Below, in pieces: positions 21,673-34,303 of a stretch of DNA of 64,000 nt (positions within the stretch are counted from its first letter, which is position 1; the number at the start of each line of letters is the position of its first letter). The translations under genes and the position numbers were made by a program. Under the pieces are notes generated by a model. The model was not told the origin of the DNA, searched no databases, and was given only the letters and a program-made list of their open reading frames with translations. This DNA is from Peromyscus leucopus (lineage: Eukaryota; Chordata; Mammalia; Rodentia; Cricetidae), in NCBI RefSeq assembly GCF_004664715.2, contig NC_051072.1, forward strand, positions 33,258,642 to 33,322,641. Reading direction: 5' to 3'.

Positions 21673-24165
21673 AAAAAATAATGCGTCCCACAGAAATGCT
21701 TTCTAAAAAGGCTTTTGATTTGCATGATTTTGATGATAATAATGGTGGTGAGGATGATGATAATGCTGAATCAGTAAAGCAGTGCGTTGGAGTCCACATT
21801 AACAAGGAACCACATCTAGCTACACATTATACTAAAATACTTCTCCACAATCTCACATACAATATAGCTAAATAAAATTCTACAGCAAACGCAGTAATTT
21901 CTTTTAAAATCCTCAGCTATAGATTTTTATCATTCAAAATAAGCAGTCTCATAAGTTTAACGTATATTGGCAATTCAAACCAGTAGCCAAACATATTTAC
22001 ACAGTTCACAAATATCCAATTCAACAGAAGACCATTAAAATTGCCAAAGATTCATTGAATCATATTACGTACACAACGTATCTATGTACGTGAATATAAA
22101 ACCACCTTGAATTTCATGAGTTTTGATAGTCACGCATTCCAGATGACAGCGTTTCTTTCCTTTTCATGAATGCCTGCAGGTCAGTGGGGCCATGTCAGTA
22201 GCTGAACTTGATGAAGTCCATGTGTTGGCCAACGACAGAAAGAGGAGGAAGAACTGTCAAGGACGTGTAAACAGCATGCCTCCATCAAAGCTGAGTTTGT
22301 ATTACTCTTCAGTAAAGTAGAAAAAAACAGGGGCAAACAGTCAGGCTGATTTTGAAATGAGCCATTCTCTCTATCTAAAATATAAACAATCCTTCAAATG
22401 GAATTTCAAAAACAATTGTTTTATATCAAATCATAAGCCTAAGCACTGTCTGTCGCCAATAGCTCACTCAAAACGATGTGATGTTTCATCTCTAAAGTGT
22501 TGATTAACTAAAGTAGTAACACCCACACTTCACACAAATAAAATTGTAAAGTGATGTTTAAGTACTTAGTTATAAGCATTCTCTAAAATGTTTTATATAC
22601 CATAAAGGACATTTCAAAAACTCTAAGCTAGAAAGCATTTTATTGCTTAAATTTCCATGTGTAATGATGAATCGCGCACATTTTGAGTCAATAAAAGAGG
22701 AAATTTCTTCACTAAATGGGTTTTACCACCTAGAACTCAAGATTTTCTGCTGCAAATTGTCTTAGTTAATGCAAATAGTAACTGTACATTTTATATGACA
22801 TATTTATGTATGTCTCAGTCCAGATATAAGCAAGGAATATAATGTGTTCTGTAAGGAACACATTTTTTAACTGCTTAATAGAATATTTTGTTATATTGAC
22901 TAACTATGCAGCACACGTATACCTAGCAAATTTTTACAAAGCAGAAGTTTTTTAGACACTAGACCAGGACAGTACAGTGCAAGCTGAAATGACTGAATAC
23001 CCAATGACAACATGCAGGGTAATTCATCATGGGAAATTAAAATTAACCAGCCCCAAGCCAAGGAACAAAGTAGCAATGACAAAAGTCTTCATGGAGCCGT
23101 TTTCATCCATTCTTGACACTAAGTTCCTGGAGACAGCCTTTGGAAAGAAGACTCATGTAAGGTTGTGATGGCTAAAACACTGCAACCAGAGAAAACTAAA
23201 GGTAGCTAATAGCCACAACAATGTACATTTTAGTCATGGTACTTAGACAATCCTTTTGAGAATCTTGTGAATTTTGTGAAGCTTTGTCATCTTTTTTTTT
23301 TCTATCTTTTCCACCACTGATTAATGCATATTCTCATTATTATTCATGTATGCATTTGAAGTTACCTCAAGCTTTATTCAATTACCTTTCAATTCTTCTA
23401 TATTGAAGACAGCATGATTCCTCTGCTGATTTTATGGAAGTATGATATTATATTTGTAATTAGTGAGTTTTCTCTATTTCAGCTCAGGCTGTAAATTGAG
23501 TGGCAATACATAATCCTCTTGTTATAGGGCATATGCAAAAAATACATAAATGTCTTAATATTCAGCACTAAGTAAGCTATTATGACTCAAAGGTGGCATG
23601 GATTCAGGTTATGTGTTTGTCCTGTGAGATCAGTTTTGACTCTGGGTACCTGCAAATTCCATTATGAGCAAATATTCATTGTGTAGTAGATATCCTGTAC
23701 TTTGACTTGCAGAATTTTGTATAACATGGACTTTCAATGACCTATCTCATTATGAAAACAAACAAAAAATCATATAATACTTCCTAAGCACCCTGAAAAG
23801 AGGATAATATCAAGAGTTGTGATTCACTGACTAAAAAAATTTCATAAATATTTTAAGATTTGGTTAAACTTTCATCTTAACATGATCAATGTTGACTAAG
23901 CAACCAAAGTTTTACTTGCCATGTGTCTTTGTGGCAAATGAAGTATTATGAAATGTTTGAAATATGGAAATTATATTTCTTAAAAGTTATGTATTTTATG
24001 CATTTACATATATAGTGTTTCACATGTTAATGTACACAATTACCCTTTGTGCATAATGTGATATGTTATTAAAACTTTTGCATTTGAATATACTGTAAGT
24101 GCAAATGTATTTGACTTTTCCAATATATTGAATATTATAATTTTTCATGGTACATGTGTAGGATT
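21673..24165. other. Mostly unique AT-rich DNA; candidate short exon at 22180-22320
   Basis: Apart from the small frame entered separately at 22180-22320 there is no gene that I can support. The interval 22978-23165 is an unbroken stretch of non-repeat sequence with a 63-codon open frame, but without splice support. Confidence 0.4.
22180..22320 (+). CDS. Weak candidate terminal exon (46 codons plus stop)
   Basis: A plausible acceptor (pyrimidine-rich tttctttccttttc, then tgcctgcag) ends at 22179. In phase 0 the following sequence reads VSGAMSVAELDEVHVLAND and on to a TAG at 22318-22320; the other two phases hit stops early. No family is recognised and no polyadenylation signal follows closely. 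Chance is a serious alternative for so short a frame. Confidence 0.2.
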   Translation, partial: VSGAMSVAELDEVHVLANDRKRRKNCQGRVNSMPPSKLSLYYSSVK

Positions 24166-24513
24166 TGTGGTAGTTTGAGTGAGAAATATTCTGCATAAGA
24201 TCATGTATTTAAACACTTGATATCCTGTTGGTAGTACTGTTTAGGGAATGTTATGTACCATTGATGAAGGAAGTATGTCACTGGGCATTGAATTTGAGCC
24301 TTTAGAGCCTCAGCTTAGCCTCCAGCTCCCTCACTGATTTGTGTGTGGGGTTGAAGATGTGATCTCTCAATTTTCTGTAACAGCAGCCTACTGTCTTATG
24401 TCTATGCCATTATGGACTCTCACTAAAACTATAAGCCCAAAGCAAACTCTTTCTTCTGTGAGTATCTTTGGTCATGGTGTTTCATCACAACAACAAAAGT
24501 AATAAATACTACA
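24166..24513 (+). mobile_element. ORR1-like MaLR LTR
   Basis: The segment starts TGTGGTAGTTTGAGTGAGAA, contains 'atcatgtatttaaacacttg', 'aggaagtatgtcactggg' and 'ttggtcatggtgtttcatca', and ends in ACTACA. This is the layout of rodent ORR1 LTRs (ERVL-MaLR group), at considerable divergence. TG...CA ends are present; a 5-bp target duplication is no longer evident. Confidence 0.75.
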
Positions 24514-24770
24514 TTGCTTGTGTTGTCTTAGATTGTGACTTCTTGGAAGCTATGGCCTACTGCTGCTCCCAGCAAATAAGCAAGTATTAGACCACACACC
24601 ATATGTCACCTTTTTATTTTTGTATCTGTGAGGCATATAATGTTTGTTGGTGCTTTGACATTCATGAATTCAGAGTAATAATATTAATTATATTGTGCAT
24701 ATCTATTTCTCCCAGTGTGTTGGAGATATATACTCATGGATGCATATTTTTCATTCAATTGCATTTATTT

Positions 24771-24772
<2 letters not shown>

Positions 24773-24825
<53 letters not shown>
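24773..24825 (+). repeat. (TC)n microsatellite
   Basis: Perfect TC dinucleotides over about 53 bases. The overlapping frame 24603-24890 is an artefact. Confidence 0.97.
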
Positions 24826-24829
<4 letters not shown>

Positions 24830-24904
24830 ATGTGGTGCATGTGTTTCTTGTTGTAGGACACTGTCTTTACAATATCTAATTTGTCAATAAAATGTTACAT
24901 ATGT

Positions 24905-25290
24905 ATATATATAATTATTTTGATAAAATCTATTCCTCTTTCCCTCCCCTTCAACTCCTCTTCTATCCCCAATCACTTTTCCCTCTCGGTATCAGCTGAG
25001 ATTTTATAAAAAATTCCATCTCCTTAAGTACACTTAGTGCTGGCTGCATGGACATGAATGTATGACCATCAACCGAAACTTCAACCATAGAATCTTGGGA
25101 CTGTATCCCTTAAGAAAACTGACCCTCCCACCGTAATCAGTCATTTATCCTTAATCTTGCTCCACATAGCAGTAGAATTTCATGACTCATTCTCATCATC
25201 CATGTTAGCATTTTGGCTAACTTTATCTTGTCCAGGTCTTGTGCAAGAAGTTACATGTTGTCGGATGTTGTCAGAATTGTTTTATCCATT
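24905..25290 (-). mobile_element. L1 3' UTR fragment
   Basis: Pyrimidine-rich left edge (24940-24990), then gtgctggctgcatggacatg and ggctaactttatcttgtccaggtcttgtgcaag, which correspond in reverse complement to the 3' UTR also seen in sense at 54690-55080 (cttttacaagtccaggccag). Orientation minus. Confidence 0.6.
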
Positions 25291-25659
25291 CTGATAATTA
25301 ATTTACAAGTAATGCACACATGAACAATTATTTGAATATTTTAAAAACAATTACACATGACATTATTTGACAATAATTAATTATTTAACATATTTTATAT
25401 AACTATTACCCATCTGTATATCCTAATAGAACACAAAATGTCTTTTTGCACATTTTATAATATTTATAGAAATTATTGCCCAGTTTTCTAGTGGCTAACA
25501 TTGCCACAAAAACTGCAGTGGCTTGAGGGGGAAGGCTGGTGGACTGGGGGCGGAGAAGAGAGGAACAGGTGATTTGTTGTTGGTATAAAATGAATAGAAA
25601 ATTTCTTATTAATAAAAAGATTTTGTTTGGTTTTTTTCATTTGTTGTTGTGGTGATATT
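25291..25659. other. No recognised feature
   Basis: AT-rich. The minus-strand frame at 25488-25676 is low-complexity in composition and not supported. Confidence 0.4.
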
Positions 25660-25940
25660 TTATTTGTGCACCACAATAAAGCTTATCTGAGGTTCAGAGG
25701 TAAAAGCCAGCCACTATATCAAACATAGAAGTCAGGCAGTAGTAGCACACGCCTGTAATCCTAGCATTCAGGAGGCAGAGATCTATCTGGATCTCTGTGA
25801 GTCCTCAACCAAAAAGAGAACTACTTCCTGTATACCCACGCCTATATGCCTTCCTGTCCCTAACATCTTACTTCCTCTCTCTGCCCAGCTACTTCATGTT
25901 GTATTAAATATGTTTATAGATCAGCAGTAGGAGAGTTGAC
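25660..25940 (+). repeat. Composite interspersed repeat, head portion (copy B)
   Basis: Starts TGTGGTGATATTTTATTTGTG and 'caataaagcttatctgagg', as copy D does at 49978. It includes a B1-like piece (gtagcacacgcctgtaatcc ... ggatctctgtgag), then diverges into 'tcctcaaccaaaaagagaac ... acttcctgtatacccac', which also occurs next to copy A at 3739-3788 in the opposite sense. The copy is therefore rearranged. Confidence 0.65.
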
Positions 25941-26376
25941 ATCCTTATTGTGTTGTCTCCTAGACCACACATAACATCCTTTTTTTCATTTCATTTAGTT
26001 TGACTTTTTGTAGAAGGAGGTTGAATTTTTAATTAAGTAATTCTGTGCATCTTGGATTAGGCAAGAATTTCAGATATGTCAATAATTATAATACATAGGA
26101 TATTTTTTTACTAGGGTTCATGGAAAAGTTTATTACATTGTATTTATAGGTAAAATTTTTTGTGTTTACTGAAAACATACCAAATTCATCTATTAGTTCT
26201 ATAATGTAAAAAAATTTTTCTTGAGATTTTCTACACAGAATCCATGTTATTCATAAACCCTTTAAATTCTGCCATTCTCTTGTGTGATTATTGGTTCCCT
26301 TCTGTCTTATTAAATATATTTCTCCTGCTGTATGTGTAGGAATCAAGAAAGGAGTTTTGGTTTTTTGTTTTTTACT
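25941..26376. other. No recognised feature
   Basis: T-rich, AT-rich sequence with no coding content. Confidence 0.4.
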
Positions 26377-26387
26377 GATTCTAATCT
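26377..26387 (+). repeat. Probable target-site duplication, left copy
   Basis: GATTCTAATCT. The identical 11-mer occurs at 28412-28422, beginning exactly where L1 homology ends (its first G may belong to the L1). Confidence 0.6.
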
Positions 26388-26594
26388 ATTTTTTGAGGAT
26401 TTTATTTATTTATTTATTTTTTAATTGTTTTCTCTGCTTTATTTAAACATAAAATGCTACATATTAATTTAAAGTACTTTATAATGAAATTTTTATTTTG
26501 GTGAATGATCGTATTTCTGTAAATTATTTGTAGACAGAAGTTTCCAATACACCAGCACATTTTTGCTCAAAATGAGTATTTCAAAGACTGTAGT
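26388..26594 (-). mobile_element. Probable 3'-transduced flank of the inverted L1
   Basis: On the minus strand this segment follows the A-rich L1 3' end, runs through about 150 bases of non-L1 sequence, then shows an AATAAA signal (rc near 26440) and an A-rich (AAAT)n tail that abuts the GATTCTAATCT duplication. That is the arrangement expected when L1 transcription reads past its own weak signal into downstream DNA. The tail is not pure A, which fits the age of the copy. Confidence 0.45.
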
Positions 26595-27353
26595 ATTTTA
26601 TTTTTTTCTTTTCTTTTTTTCCCTTTTATTTTATTTTACAATACCATTCAATTCTACATATCAGCCACGGATTCCCTTGTCCTCCCCCCTTCCGCCCCCC
26701 CCTTCTCCCCAGCCTATACTCCATTCCCACTTCCTCCAGGGCAAATCCTCCCCCGAGGACTGCGATCAACCTGGCAGACTCAGTCCAGGCAGGTCCAGTC
26801 CCCTCCTCCCAGACTGAGCAAAGCGTCCCTGCATAAGCCTCAGCTTTCAAACAGCTAACTCATGCAATGAGCACAGGACTTGGTCCCACTGCCTAGATGC
26901 CTCCCAAGCAGATCAAGCCAATCGACTGTCTCACCTATTCAGAGGGCCTGATTCAGTTGGGGGCCCCTCAGCCTTTGTTTCATTGTTCATGTGTTTCCAT
27001 TCGTTTGGCTATTTGTTGCTGTGCTTTATCCAACCTTGGTTTCAACAATTCATGCTCATATAAACCCTCCTCTTTCTCGCTAATTAGACTCCCAGAGCTC
27101 CACCTGGGGCCTAGCCATAGATTTCTGCATCCAGATTCCTCAGTTCTTGGATGGGGTTTCTGGCATGACTATTAGGGTGTTTGACCATCCGATCACCAGA
27201 GTAGGTCAGTTTCGGCTGTCTCTCGACCATTGCCAGCAGTCTATTGTGGGGATATCTTTGTGAATTTCTGTGGGCCTCTCTAGCACTTTGTTTCTTCCTT
27301 TTCTCATGTGGTCTTCATTTACCATGGTCTCCTATTCCTTGTTCTCCCTCTCT
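26595..27353 (-). mobile_element. Twin-primed L1, 3' segment (3' UTR)
   Basis: Reverse complement of the L1 3' UTR, matching 13542-14275 of the younger copy. It ends at 27353 with gttctccctctct, equivalent to position 13542 there. The open frames on both strands (26563-26817, 26897-27175) have no meaning. Confidence 0.93.
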
Positions 27354-27355
27354 AT

Positions 27356-28412
27356 AGATCACTTCCTAAATATAACACCAGTAGCACAGACACTGAGAGA
27401 AACAATCAATCAATGGAACCTCTTGAAACTGAGAAGCTTTTGTAGAGCAAAGGATACAGTCAACAAGGCAAAGCAACAGCCTACAGAATGGGAAAAGATC
27501 TTCACCAACCCCACATGTGACAGAGGACTGATATCCAGAATATATAAGGAACTCAAGAAATTAGACATCAAAACGATGAACAGTCCAATTGAGAAATGAG
27601 CTATAGAGCTAAACAGAGAATTCTCAACAGGGGAAACTCAAATGGCTGAAAGACACTTAAGGAATTGCTCAACATCCCTAATCATCAGGGAAATGCAAAT
27701 CAAAACAACTCTGAGATATCACCTTACGCCTGTCAGAATGGCTAAGATCAAAAACACTGAAGACACTTTATGCTGGAGAGGATGTGGAACTAAGGGAACT
27801 CTCCTCCACTGCTGTTGGGAATGAAAGCTTGTACAACCTCTTTGGAAATCAATATGGTGCGTTCATAGAAAATTGGGAATCAATCTCCCTCAAGATCCAG
27901 CTATATCACTCGGGCATATACCCAAGAAATGTTCAATCATACCACAAGAGCACTTGCTCAGCTATGTTCATATCAGCATTGTTTGTAATAGCCAAAACCT
28001 GGAAACAACCTAGATGCCCTTCAACTGAAGAATGGATAAATAAATTGTGGCACATATACACAATGGAATACTACTCAGCAGAGAAAAACAATGACATCAT
28101 GAGTTTTGCAGGCAAATGGATGGATCTAGAAAGAATCATCCTGAGTGAGGTAACCCAGACTCAGAAAGACAAATATGGTATGTATTCACTCATAGGAGGA
28201 TACTAGATGTGGAACAAGGATGACTGGACTGCTACTCACATCACCAGGGAGGCTGCCTGGAAAACAGGACCCCAAGAAAGACACGAGGATCACCCGATGA
28301 TGGAGAAATGGCTGAGATCTACATGAACAACCTGGAAATGAGTGGGAGTAATGAAGGGCAAGTGTCGAGGGAACGAGAGCCTGTAGGAGTGGGAGATCCC
28401 AGCTGGATCAAG
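27356..28412 (+). mobile_element. Twin-primed L1, inverted 5' segment (ORF2 3' part)
   Basis: ORF2 C-terminal sequence and the first part of the 3' UTR, equivalent to 12508-13538 of the younger copy, in the opposite orientation to its own 3' segment. The inverted piece ends three bases short of where the 3' segment begins, so the two halves together cover one continuous L1 with a 3-base loss. In-frame stops (for example TGA at 27597, TGA in place of the conserved TGC near 27822) show decay. The open frames 27270-27599, 27642-27824 and 27784-28206 are its fragments. Confidence 0.93.
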
Positions 28413-28422
28413 ATTCTAATCT
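28412..28422 (+). repeat. Probable target-site duplication, right copy
   Basis: GATTCTAATCT, matching 26377-26387. Confidence 0.6.
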
Positions 28423-28534
28423 TAAGAAGAAAGCAGTCTCTTACTGCATGATACCATTTTGAGAATTTTCTCTCTAGTTCTCCCTGTCTCTCTGTCTCTC
28501 TCTCCCTCCCTCCCTTTTCCCTCCCCACCACTGA

Positions 28535-28660
28535 GACTGGATCTCATTCCTTAGCCCAGGCTGGCCTGGAACACAGTATGTAGTCCAAGATGCCCTCAAA
28601 TTCATAACAATTCTCCTTCCTCCAAAACACTGGGATTTTAGGTGAAAGCAACCACTTTCA
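28535..28660 (-). mobile_element. Old B1 SINE
   Basis: 'gcccaggctggcctggaaca', 'ctcaaattcataacaattct', 'cactgggattttaggtg' is the reverse complement of B1 at about the divergence of the oldest copies. No duplication is evident. Confidence 0.65.
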
Positions 28661-29594
28661 GCTTAGTTCCAACTTTTATTATATAATGAGCTTATCGGTC
28701 ATGTTGGGTTGTCATAACAGCAACAGCAACAAAAACAGAGACCATACACACTAGGAATCTTATACAATAGATATTATTTTTTTATTTTTTTTTTATTTTT
28801 TTATGGTTAGGGCAGCTGGAAGGCCTGGATCAAGGTCTCATATGATTCAGTTACTGGTGATGACTTTTTTCCCTCTGGATTATAGATGGAACCTTCTTCA
28901 GATTCAATCACATGAGGGAGGCTCATAAAGTCATTAATCCTAGCCTGAGCACCCCACACTTATGATCTCCTCCAATTCTAATTAATTCCCAAAGCTCCAT
29001 GTGAAAATACCTTCATATTTGGTTCAGAACTCAACAGATTCATTTTAATTCTGTAATAAGGGATACTGAGTTTTTAGTTACTTCTTTTTCTCTATCTGTT
29101 GAGATCTTCATGGGATTTTTTTCCATTTATTCTGCCATTATGTCAGATTAAGGTAAAGATTTGTTCATAGAAACTCTTCTTGAATTTCATTAAATATGAT
29201 CTACTTGGTCATAGTTCTTCTTTTTCTTATTTCTTGACATAAATTGCTTTGCCAATCATTTGCTTATAATTTCTAAAAAAATATAAAAAGCATTTAAACC
29301 AAAAAAGAAAGTGATATGTCAATATAATACAAGGTGTTAGCTATAGGTTTTAGGGAGATGTTCCTTATTGACGTGAAGAAGTTCTCCATCTTATTCTTCT
29401 AGTTTTCAATAAAATTAGTGTCATTTATCAAATACATAAATTGATGTGCTTTCCTGATTTTTCTTCTTTAGCCTTGAAATTTTGAATTGTAGTAATTGAC
29501 TATTGACCATTTGTTGGACATCTTTAGAGGACTTCATGTTCATTTTATTAGCTCAATTATTTGTTTTCATTTTTGTAGCATGAATTTTAAAAGG
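28661..29594. other. Old repeat traces, otherwise unassigned
   Basis: 28820-29040 contains 'atagatggaaccttcttca', 'cctccaattctaattaattc' and 'ccatgtgaaaatac', resembling the same ancient eutherian repeat class as 19965-20070. The rest is AT-rich and unassigned. Confidence 0.4.
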
Positions 29595-30015
29595 TCTTAT
29601 TAATAAAAACCAACCTGGAGCCAGGTATTGTGGTAAACTCTGAAAGATCAGAGAAACAGAACCAGCCACAGCTAACCTCTCCTCGCCAAATTCTCAGCCA
29701 ATCCTGTTTCCTAAACTGGAAGCTTCTGAGTCTTCACCTGAATGGATCTAAGCTGAACTGCTGCTAAAAGCCTAAAAGTTTTAAAGCCTAAAAAGCCTCT
29801 AGTTCCTGGTTCTCTCACCTTATATACCTTTCTGTTTCCTGCTATCACTTCCTGGGATTAAAGGCATGTGTCTTTTCCAAGCCAGACATGAGATCTCAAG
29901 TGCTGGGATTAAACCATGCCTGGCTTCTATTTCTATCTAGTGGCTGTTCTGTTCTCTGAGCTCACATAAGTTTATTAGGGTGCACAATATAATGGGGAAC
30001 ACAATATCCACCACG
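29595..30015 (-). repeat. Composite interspersed repeat (copy C, near full length)
   Basis: In reverse complement it begins near GTGGTGGATATTGTG with 'caccctaataaacttatgtg', passes through 'aaggtatataaggtgagag' and 'gttcagcttagatccattca', and ends with 'ccaggttggtttttattaat'. The same blocks appear in copy D. It contains short B1-like words (cttcctgggattaaaggcatg). The class (LTR or SINE composite) is not known to me. Confidence 0.7.
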
Positions 30016-31242
30016 AGTTTTGTTTTTTTGTCCATGTGGACTGAAGAAGATAATGTATTTAAAATTCATTTTCAGCATTTTTAAGGATGTTCCAGTTACC
30101 TGCTGTCTACCCTAACTTTTCATAGCATCCACATTTGAGAATTTGTCCACTTCTTCTAAGGAAATATATCTTCATCCCTTTGTCCTCTCTGGAGACATGA
30201 AGTTTGTACTCCATATTTATGACTTCTTGTTGTTCATTCATGAGTTCCCATTTGCACTAAATCTTTTGATTTAATTAATTTTTTTCTGTGTTTACGCTGA
30301 TTGATTTCAATCATTTGATTCATTCCATAATTCAATGATTCATTCAGTCAGACTGATTTCAACCTGATCATTTTTCATCATTGTCTTATATTTATTTTCT
30401 GTCATCTCTTTTTCATGTCATGATTTCTTGGAATGGTTGGTTGGTTTAGTGATCTAAGAAACCTATTCTCTCTCCTAATGTTAACATTTAGAAGTTCATC
30501 ACCCACTTTAATACTCTTCTATCAGGATCATACATACTTGATATGTAATTTATATTTCCCCTTCCAGGCCACTATTTCAACAAACTGTCATATTGATATT
30601 TCCAGTGTTTAAAGATGATTCTTGTACTTTCTGTTATTTTTCTCCATGGTGTTTCCACTGTAGTCAGAGAACATGCTCCCTTGAACTAAAGATGGGTCAA
30701 GTTAACTTTTTCCCAGGTGGATTTTTAGTACAATTAAAACTACTAGCCTAGGTTACAGCTTTCAAGAGAACAATGCCTTCATTTAATGACTCAGATAATC
30801 ACACGAACACACTGAAGCCATGTTAAGATAAGGCATTTTAATACAATACATTTGAACATTTGAGGCAAACAGGATATTCTAAATTTTCAGGACTATTATC
30901 TAGTCACTAGTTAGTAACTGAATCAAATACTCCTTCCAATTACACAGTTTTCTGTTTTATTAAATTTTACTCATGTTTTAGTAATAATTTTTTCTCTATA
31001 AATCTTTGAAAAGAAAAGTTTATTTTATTCCTATAAGACCAATTTTCTTGTTGATGACTTCTTAAATTTGATAGAAATGTTAAACATCACAGAGTTAGTT
31101 TTTCTATAGTTAAGAGCAGGAAAAAAACTCATTTTGTTGTGCTTTATGTGTAATGTTGTCTATTTAAATGACAAGAATATTTGATTTCAGTTTGAAGGAC
31201 AGATACCAAGGGATTTTTATTTGCATTCTGAAACATAAATGC
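30016..31242. other. AT-rich DNA without recognised gene
   Basis: T-rich through most of the interval. Nothing recognised. Confidence 0.4.
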
Positions 31243-31253
31243 ATGTGTGTGTG

Positions 31254-31295
<42 letters not shown>
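31243..31295 (+). repeat. (TG)n microsatellite
   Basis: TG dinucleotides with one interruption near the left end. Confidence 0.97.
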
Positions 31296-31299
<4 letters not shown>

Positions 31300-34255
31300 A
31301 ATCTCTGCATAGATTTTGTCTTTATTTTGGCTGTGATTTGAATTAATCTAGAACCTCATGTACTCTACCAGTGAACTGCATCCCCAAATGTCTGCTAAGA
31401 ACTTTGACATAAGCTTTTAATTTTAGGCTGAAATTTTACATATTTTCTTTATAATATCAAAGGATGTGTTTTGATAATAGTGTCAGAAATTTTGATTCCA
31501 TAGTAACCTATTTTAATAATAAAAGTGAGAGTAAAAAATGCTTTATATATAAAAAGTCCTTGGGTACTTTAATAGCAATGCATTTTTATGAGATTAACTT
31601 AAAATGGAAATATGATTTGTATGGGTTTGATACACAATCCATTTTATCATTAAAGGAAGGAAAAGTAGAGATATACATATATTCTTGTTAAATATATTTT
31701 AAACATCATATTTAAATTATCTTGTTATCTCATGAAAATACATTTCCTAAGACTGCTCAGGTGCTACATGTATAAACAATTGCTTGCCTGTTTATTCCTT
31801 ATTTTCTTCATCCTATTAAATTTTCATGGCGTCTTTGAACACCTCACAGTAAACACCACATTATTACATTTAGCTTTGTGCTATTAAAGTGGAACTGAAG
31901 TTTATAAAATTATATTGTTATTCAATGTGTTTATACTTGCTCAAATAAAATAGCTGATTTCCTAAAGGTGTTAACATAATCTGTCTTAGCTTCAGACCAA
32001 TGGCTGCACTGAGAAAAGCTATACAGAGAGAAGGAATTAATTTACCTCCTAGGGTTGCATACTTTGGAAGCAGACTTAATAATTAAGCATGCAATTCACT
32101 GACCTCATAAAACCTTTATAAAACATACAATGAAATGTACAGGTGCTATGTTATTTATAAACTCATTCTAAAAGTATTTAATAATTTGTGTGTACCCTAA
32201 AATATGAATATGTGAAAGAATGAAGCATACTTTAGTATACATATTCAATTTTCTCCTATTTCCTTATACTTCATTTGGATAATATTATTTATAAAATAAT
32301 TATTTATAAAATTCTTTACTTACAAAATAATATTGGGGAGTACAGTCCTATTTCATGGTTATATGCCTTCACATTTTTATAGATTGCTTACCCTCAAAGC
32401 ATTTCTTTTGCATCATGTTATTCTTTCTATTCCACTTATTATGTTGTAATATATGTTCACTTCGTTCTCCACAATATTGCCTTTCATAAGGTTTTTAGTG
32501 AAATCATACACATGGAAAACTTAATGGCCAACAAATAAAAACAGGATGAGACACCCCCAAATACTAAGCCCATAGGGCATGAGAAAACTATTATCAGACA
32601 TATCAGCTTCCATGTAAGCGTTGTTTCTGCGGGACTGCTGCGTGCATTTCTAATGCACACGGAAGTCACACCAGGCCCCCTGTTATATGTATTGTGCAGA
32701 TTACATCATGCCAACTGTGTCGTTGCAGTGGAGTATTTCACACCCCCTGACTTTATCTCACTCTTGAGTTCCACTCCGTCCCCAAGTAGCTCTCTTACCC
32801 TTTCTCCCTCCATCCTTTCTTTCTTTGGGGACTATTTTACCTATGTATTTTAAGATGCACACTTTCATCCTTAAAGCAGAGCTACCCTTCCCAGACCAAT
32901 CTAAATTCTTGACAAACAACGGATGTAATCTTGCTCCCTAACACTTGTACCTTTTCTTTCAAACTCTTTTGAAAGCTGTAAAACTCCAGACCACAAGTTC
33001 AACATGCCTGAGTCTCTCTCTCCCAGCAACAAGTCTCACTAATTCAAACACTTTTTATTTATTAATTGTTATTTTGTGTCTCAATTTTTTTGTATGTTAT
33101 TGTGTGGCACTGCTACTGGGGTAGCATGAACAAGTGTCTTCACCCTAGATAGGGAAACAAAGACCCAAGTCAGGATAAACTCAAAATTCTTCTTAGTGGA
33201 CCAATATTTTATGCAGGTTGTTTGCAGGAATATGGGTGGAAGATTTCTTACCAGAGCAGAAATGACTAAAAGACATTTAGCAACACGGAAGCCCACTGCA
33301 GGCTGGGTAGGTGACAAATCAGGACAGCTAGAGACCTGGAGTGAACTCCACAAATGGAAGGTGGTTCATCAGATGGGCAGTGTCTTTTTCAGTCAGCCCA
33401 GTGACTTAAGCCTCTTCCAGGTAGCTCTGCTCATCTCTGCTTCTTCCAGGTGGCTTCTTGGAGTCTCTTCTAAGCAACTGGACTTGTCTGAGAATACCTC
33501 CTTCCTGCTCATGTAAGCTTGAGGATGGAGGGATCTAATGAATCTGGTCAGGCAGATCACAAGTTTGACTTCCATGCTGGTATCAATAGTGAAACTATGG
33601 CTCAAAAATAACAAATTTGTATTATATTTATCAATTTACTTTGATTGATCTTTTAAGATTTATTATGTATAAAAGATAAAAATGTGTTCATGTTTTTCAC
33701 TTCTGTTCTAATTCACATCACATAATTTTCCATCTATTTAAAGTTTTGAAATTTCAAATTTGTCACCTTAAACATTTGAAGGGACAGTAAGAATAAGTGT
33801 GAAATCACTACACCCATTTCAGAAGCAAGATGATTGCTATGCACATTTGTGTGCAGACCTTTTTCCTTCAGTAACAGTTTACTATTTTTAAAATTAAAAA
33901 TGCATTCAGAATGCAACTTTAGAACATGTCTATGTTGATGGGAAATATCCCACCAGGAAGAAAACAGAACACATGAAGTAATGATACTATCATATTCTAA
34001 TATTAAACACAAATCAAAGTTAGAGATAGTTGACCCATGTGTGCCCCACTTCTCACAGTAGTGTCAGAACCTGATCTGTTGCCATGGTGACTGCATGAAC
34101 TGAATAGAAAGTGGCATGGTGGCTTGCTTGTATTCAAATCTAGTTTATAGAAGGCGACACTCTTTGGCTGAGAGTGTGTCAGGAAATGCATCTCTATAAG
34201 ATGTTAGAAGTGTTTATTCACAGAGGTACTTTCTTTTAGATTATCCTAGCTTAAT
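31296..34255. other. No recognised gene; possible old repeat at 33080-33600
   Basis: 31296-33060 is AT-rich and unassigned. The interval 33080-33600 has more balanced composition and a patchwork of short repeated words (cttccaggtagctctgctca, cttccaggtggcttcttgg), suggesting an old rodent interspersed repeat. Its frames on both strands (33081-33353, 33196-33516, 33393-33614) are therefore not taken as genes. Confidence 0.35.
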
Positions 34256-34303
34256 TACACACACACACACACACCACACACACACACACACACACAACGG
34301 GGC

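Noticed and set aside
33196..33516. 106-codon plus-strand frame
   Set aside because: Repeated short words suggest an old interspersed repeat; no splice or family support.
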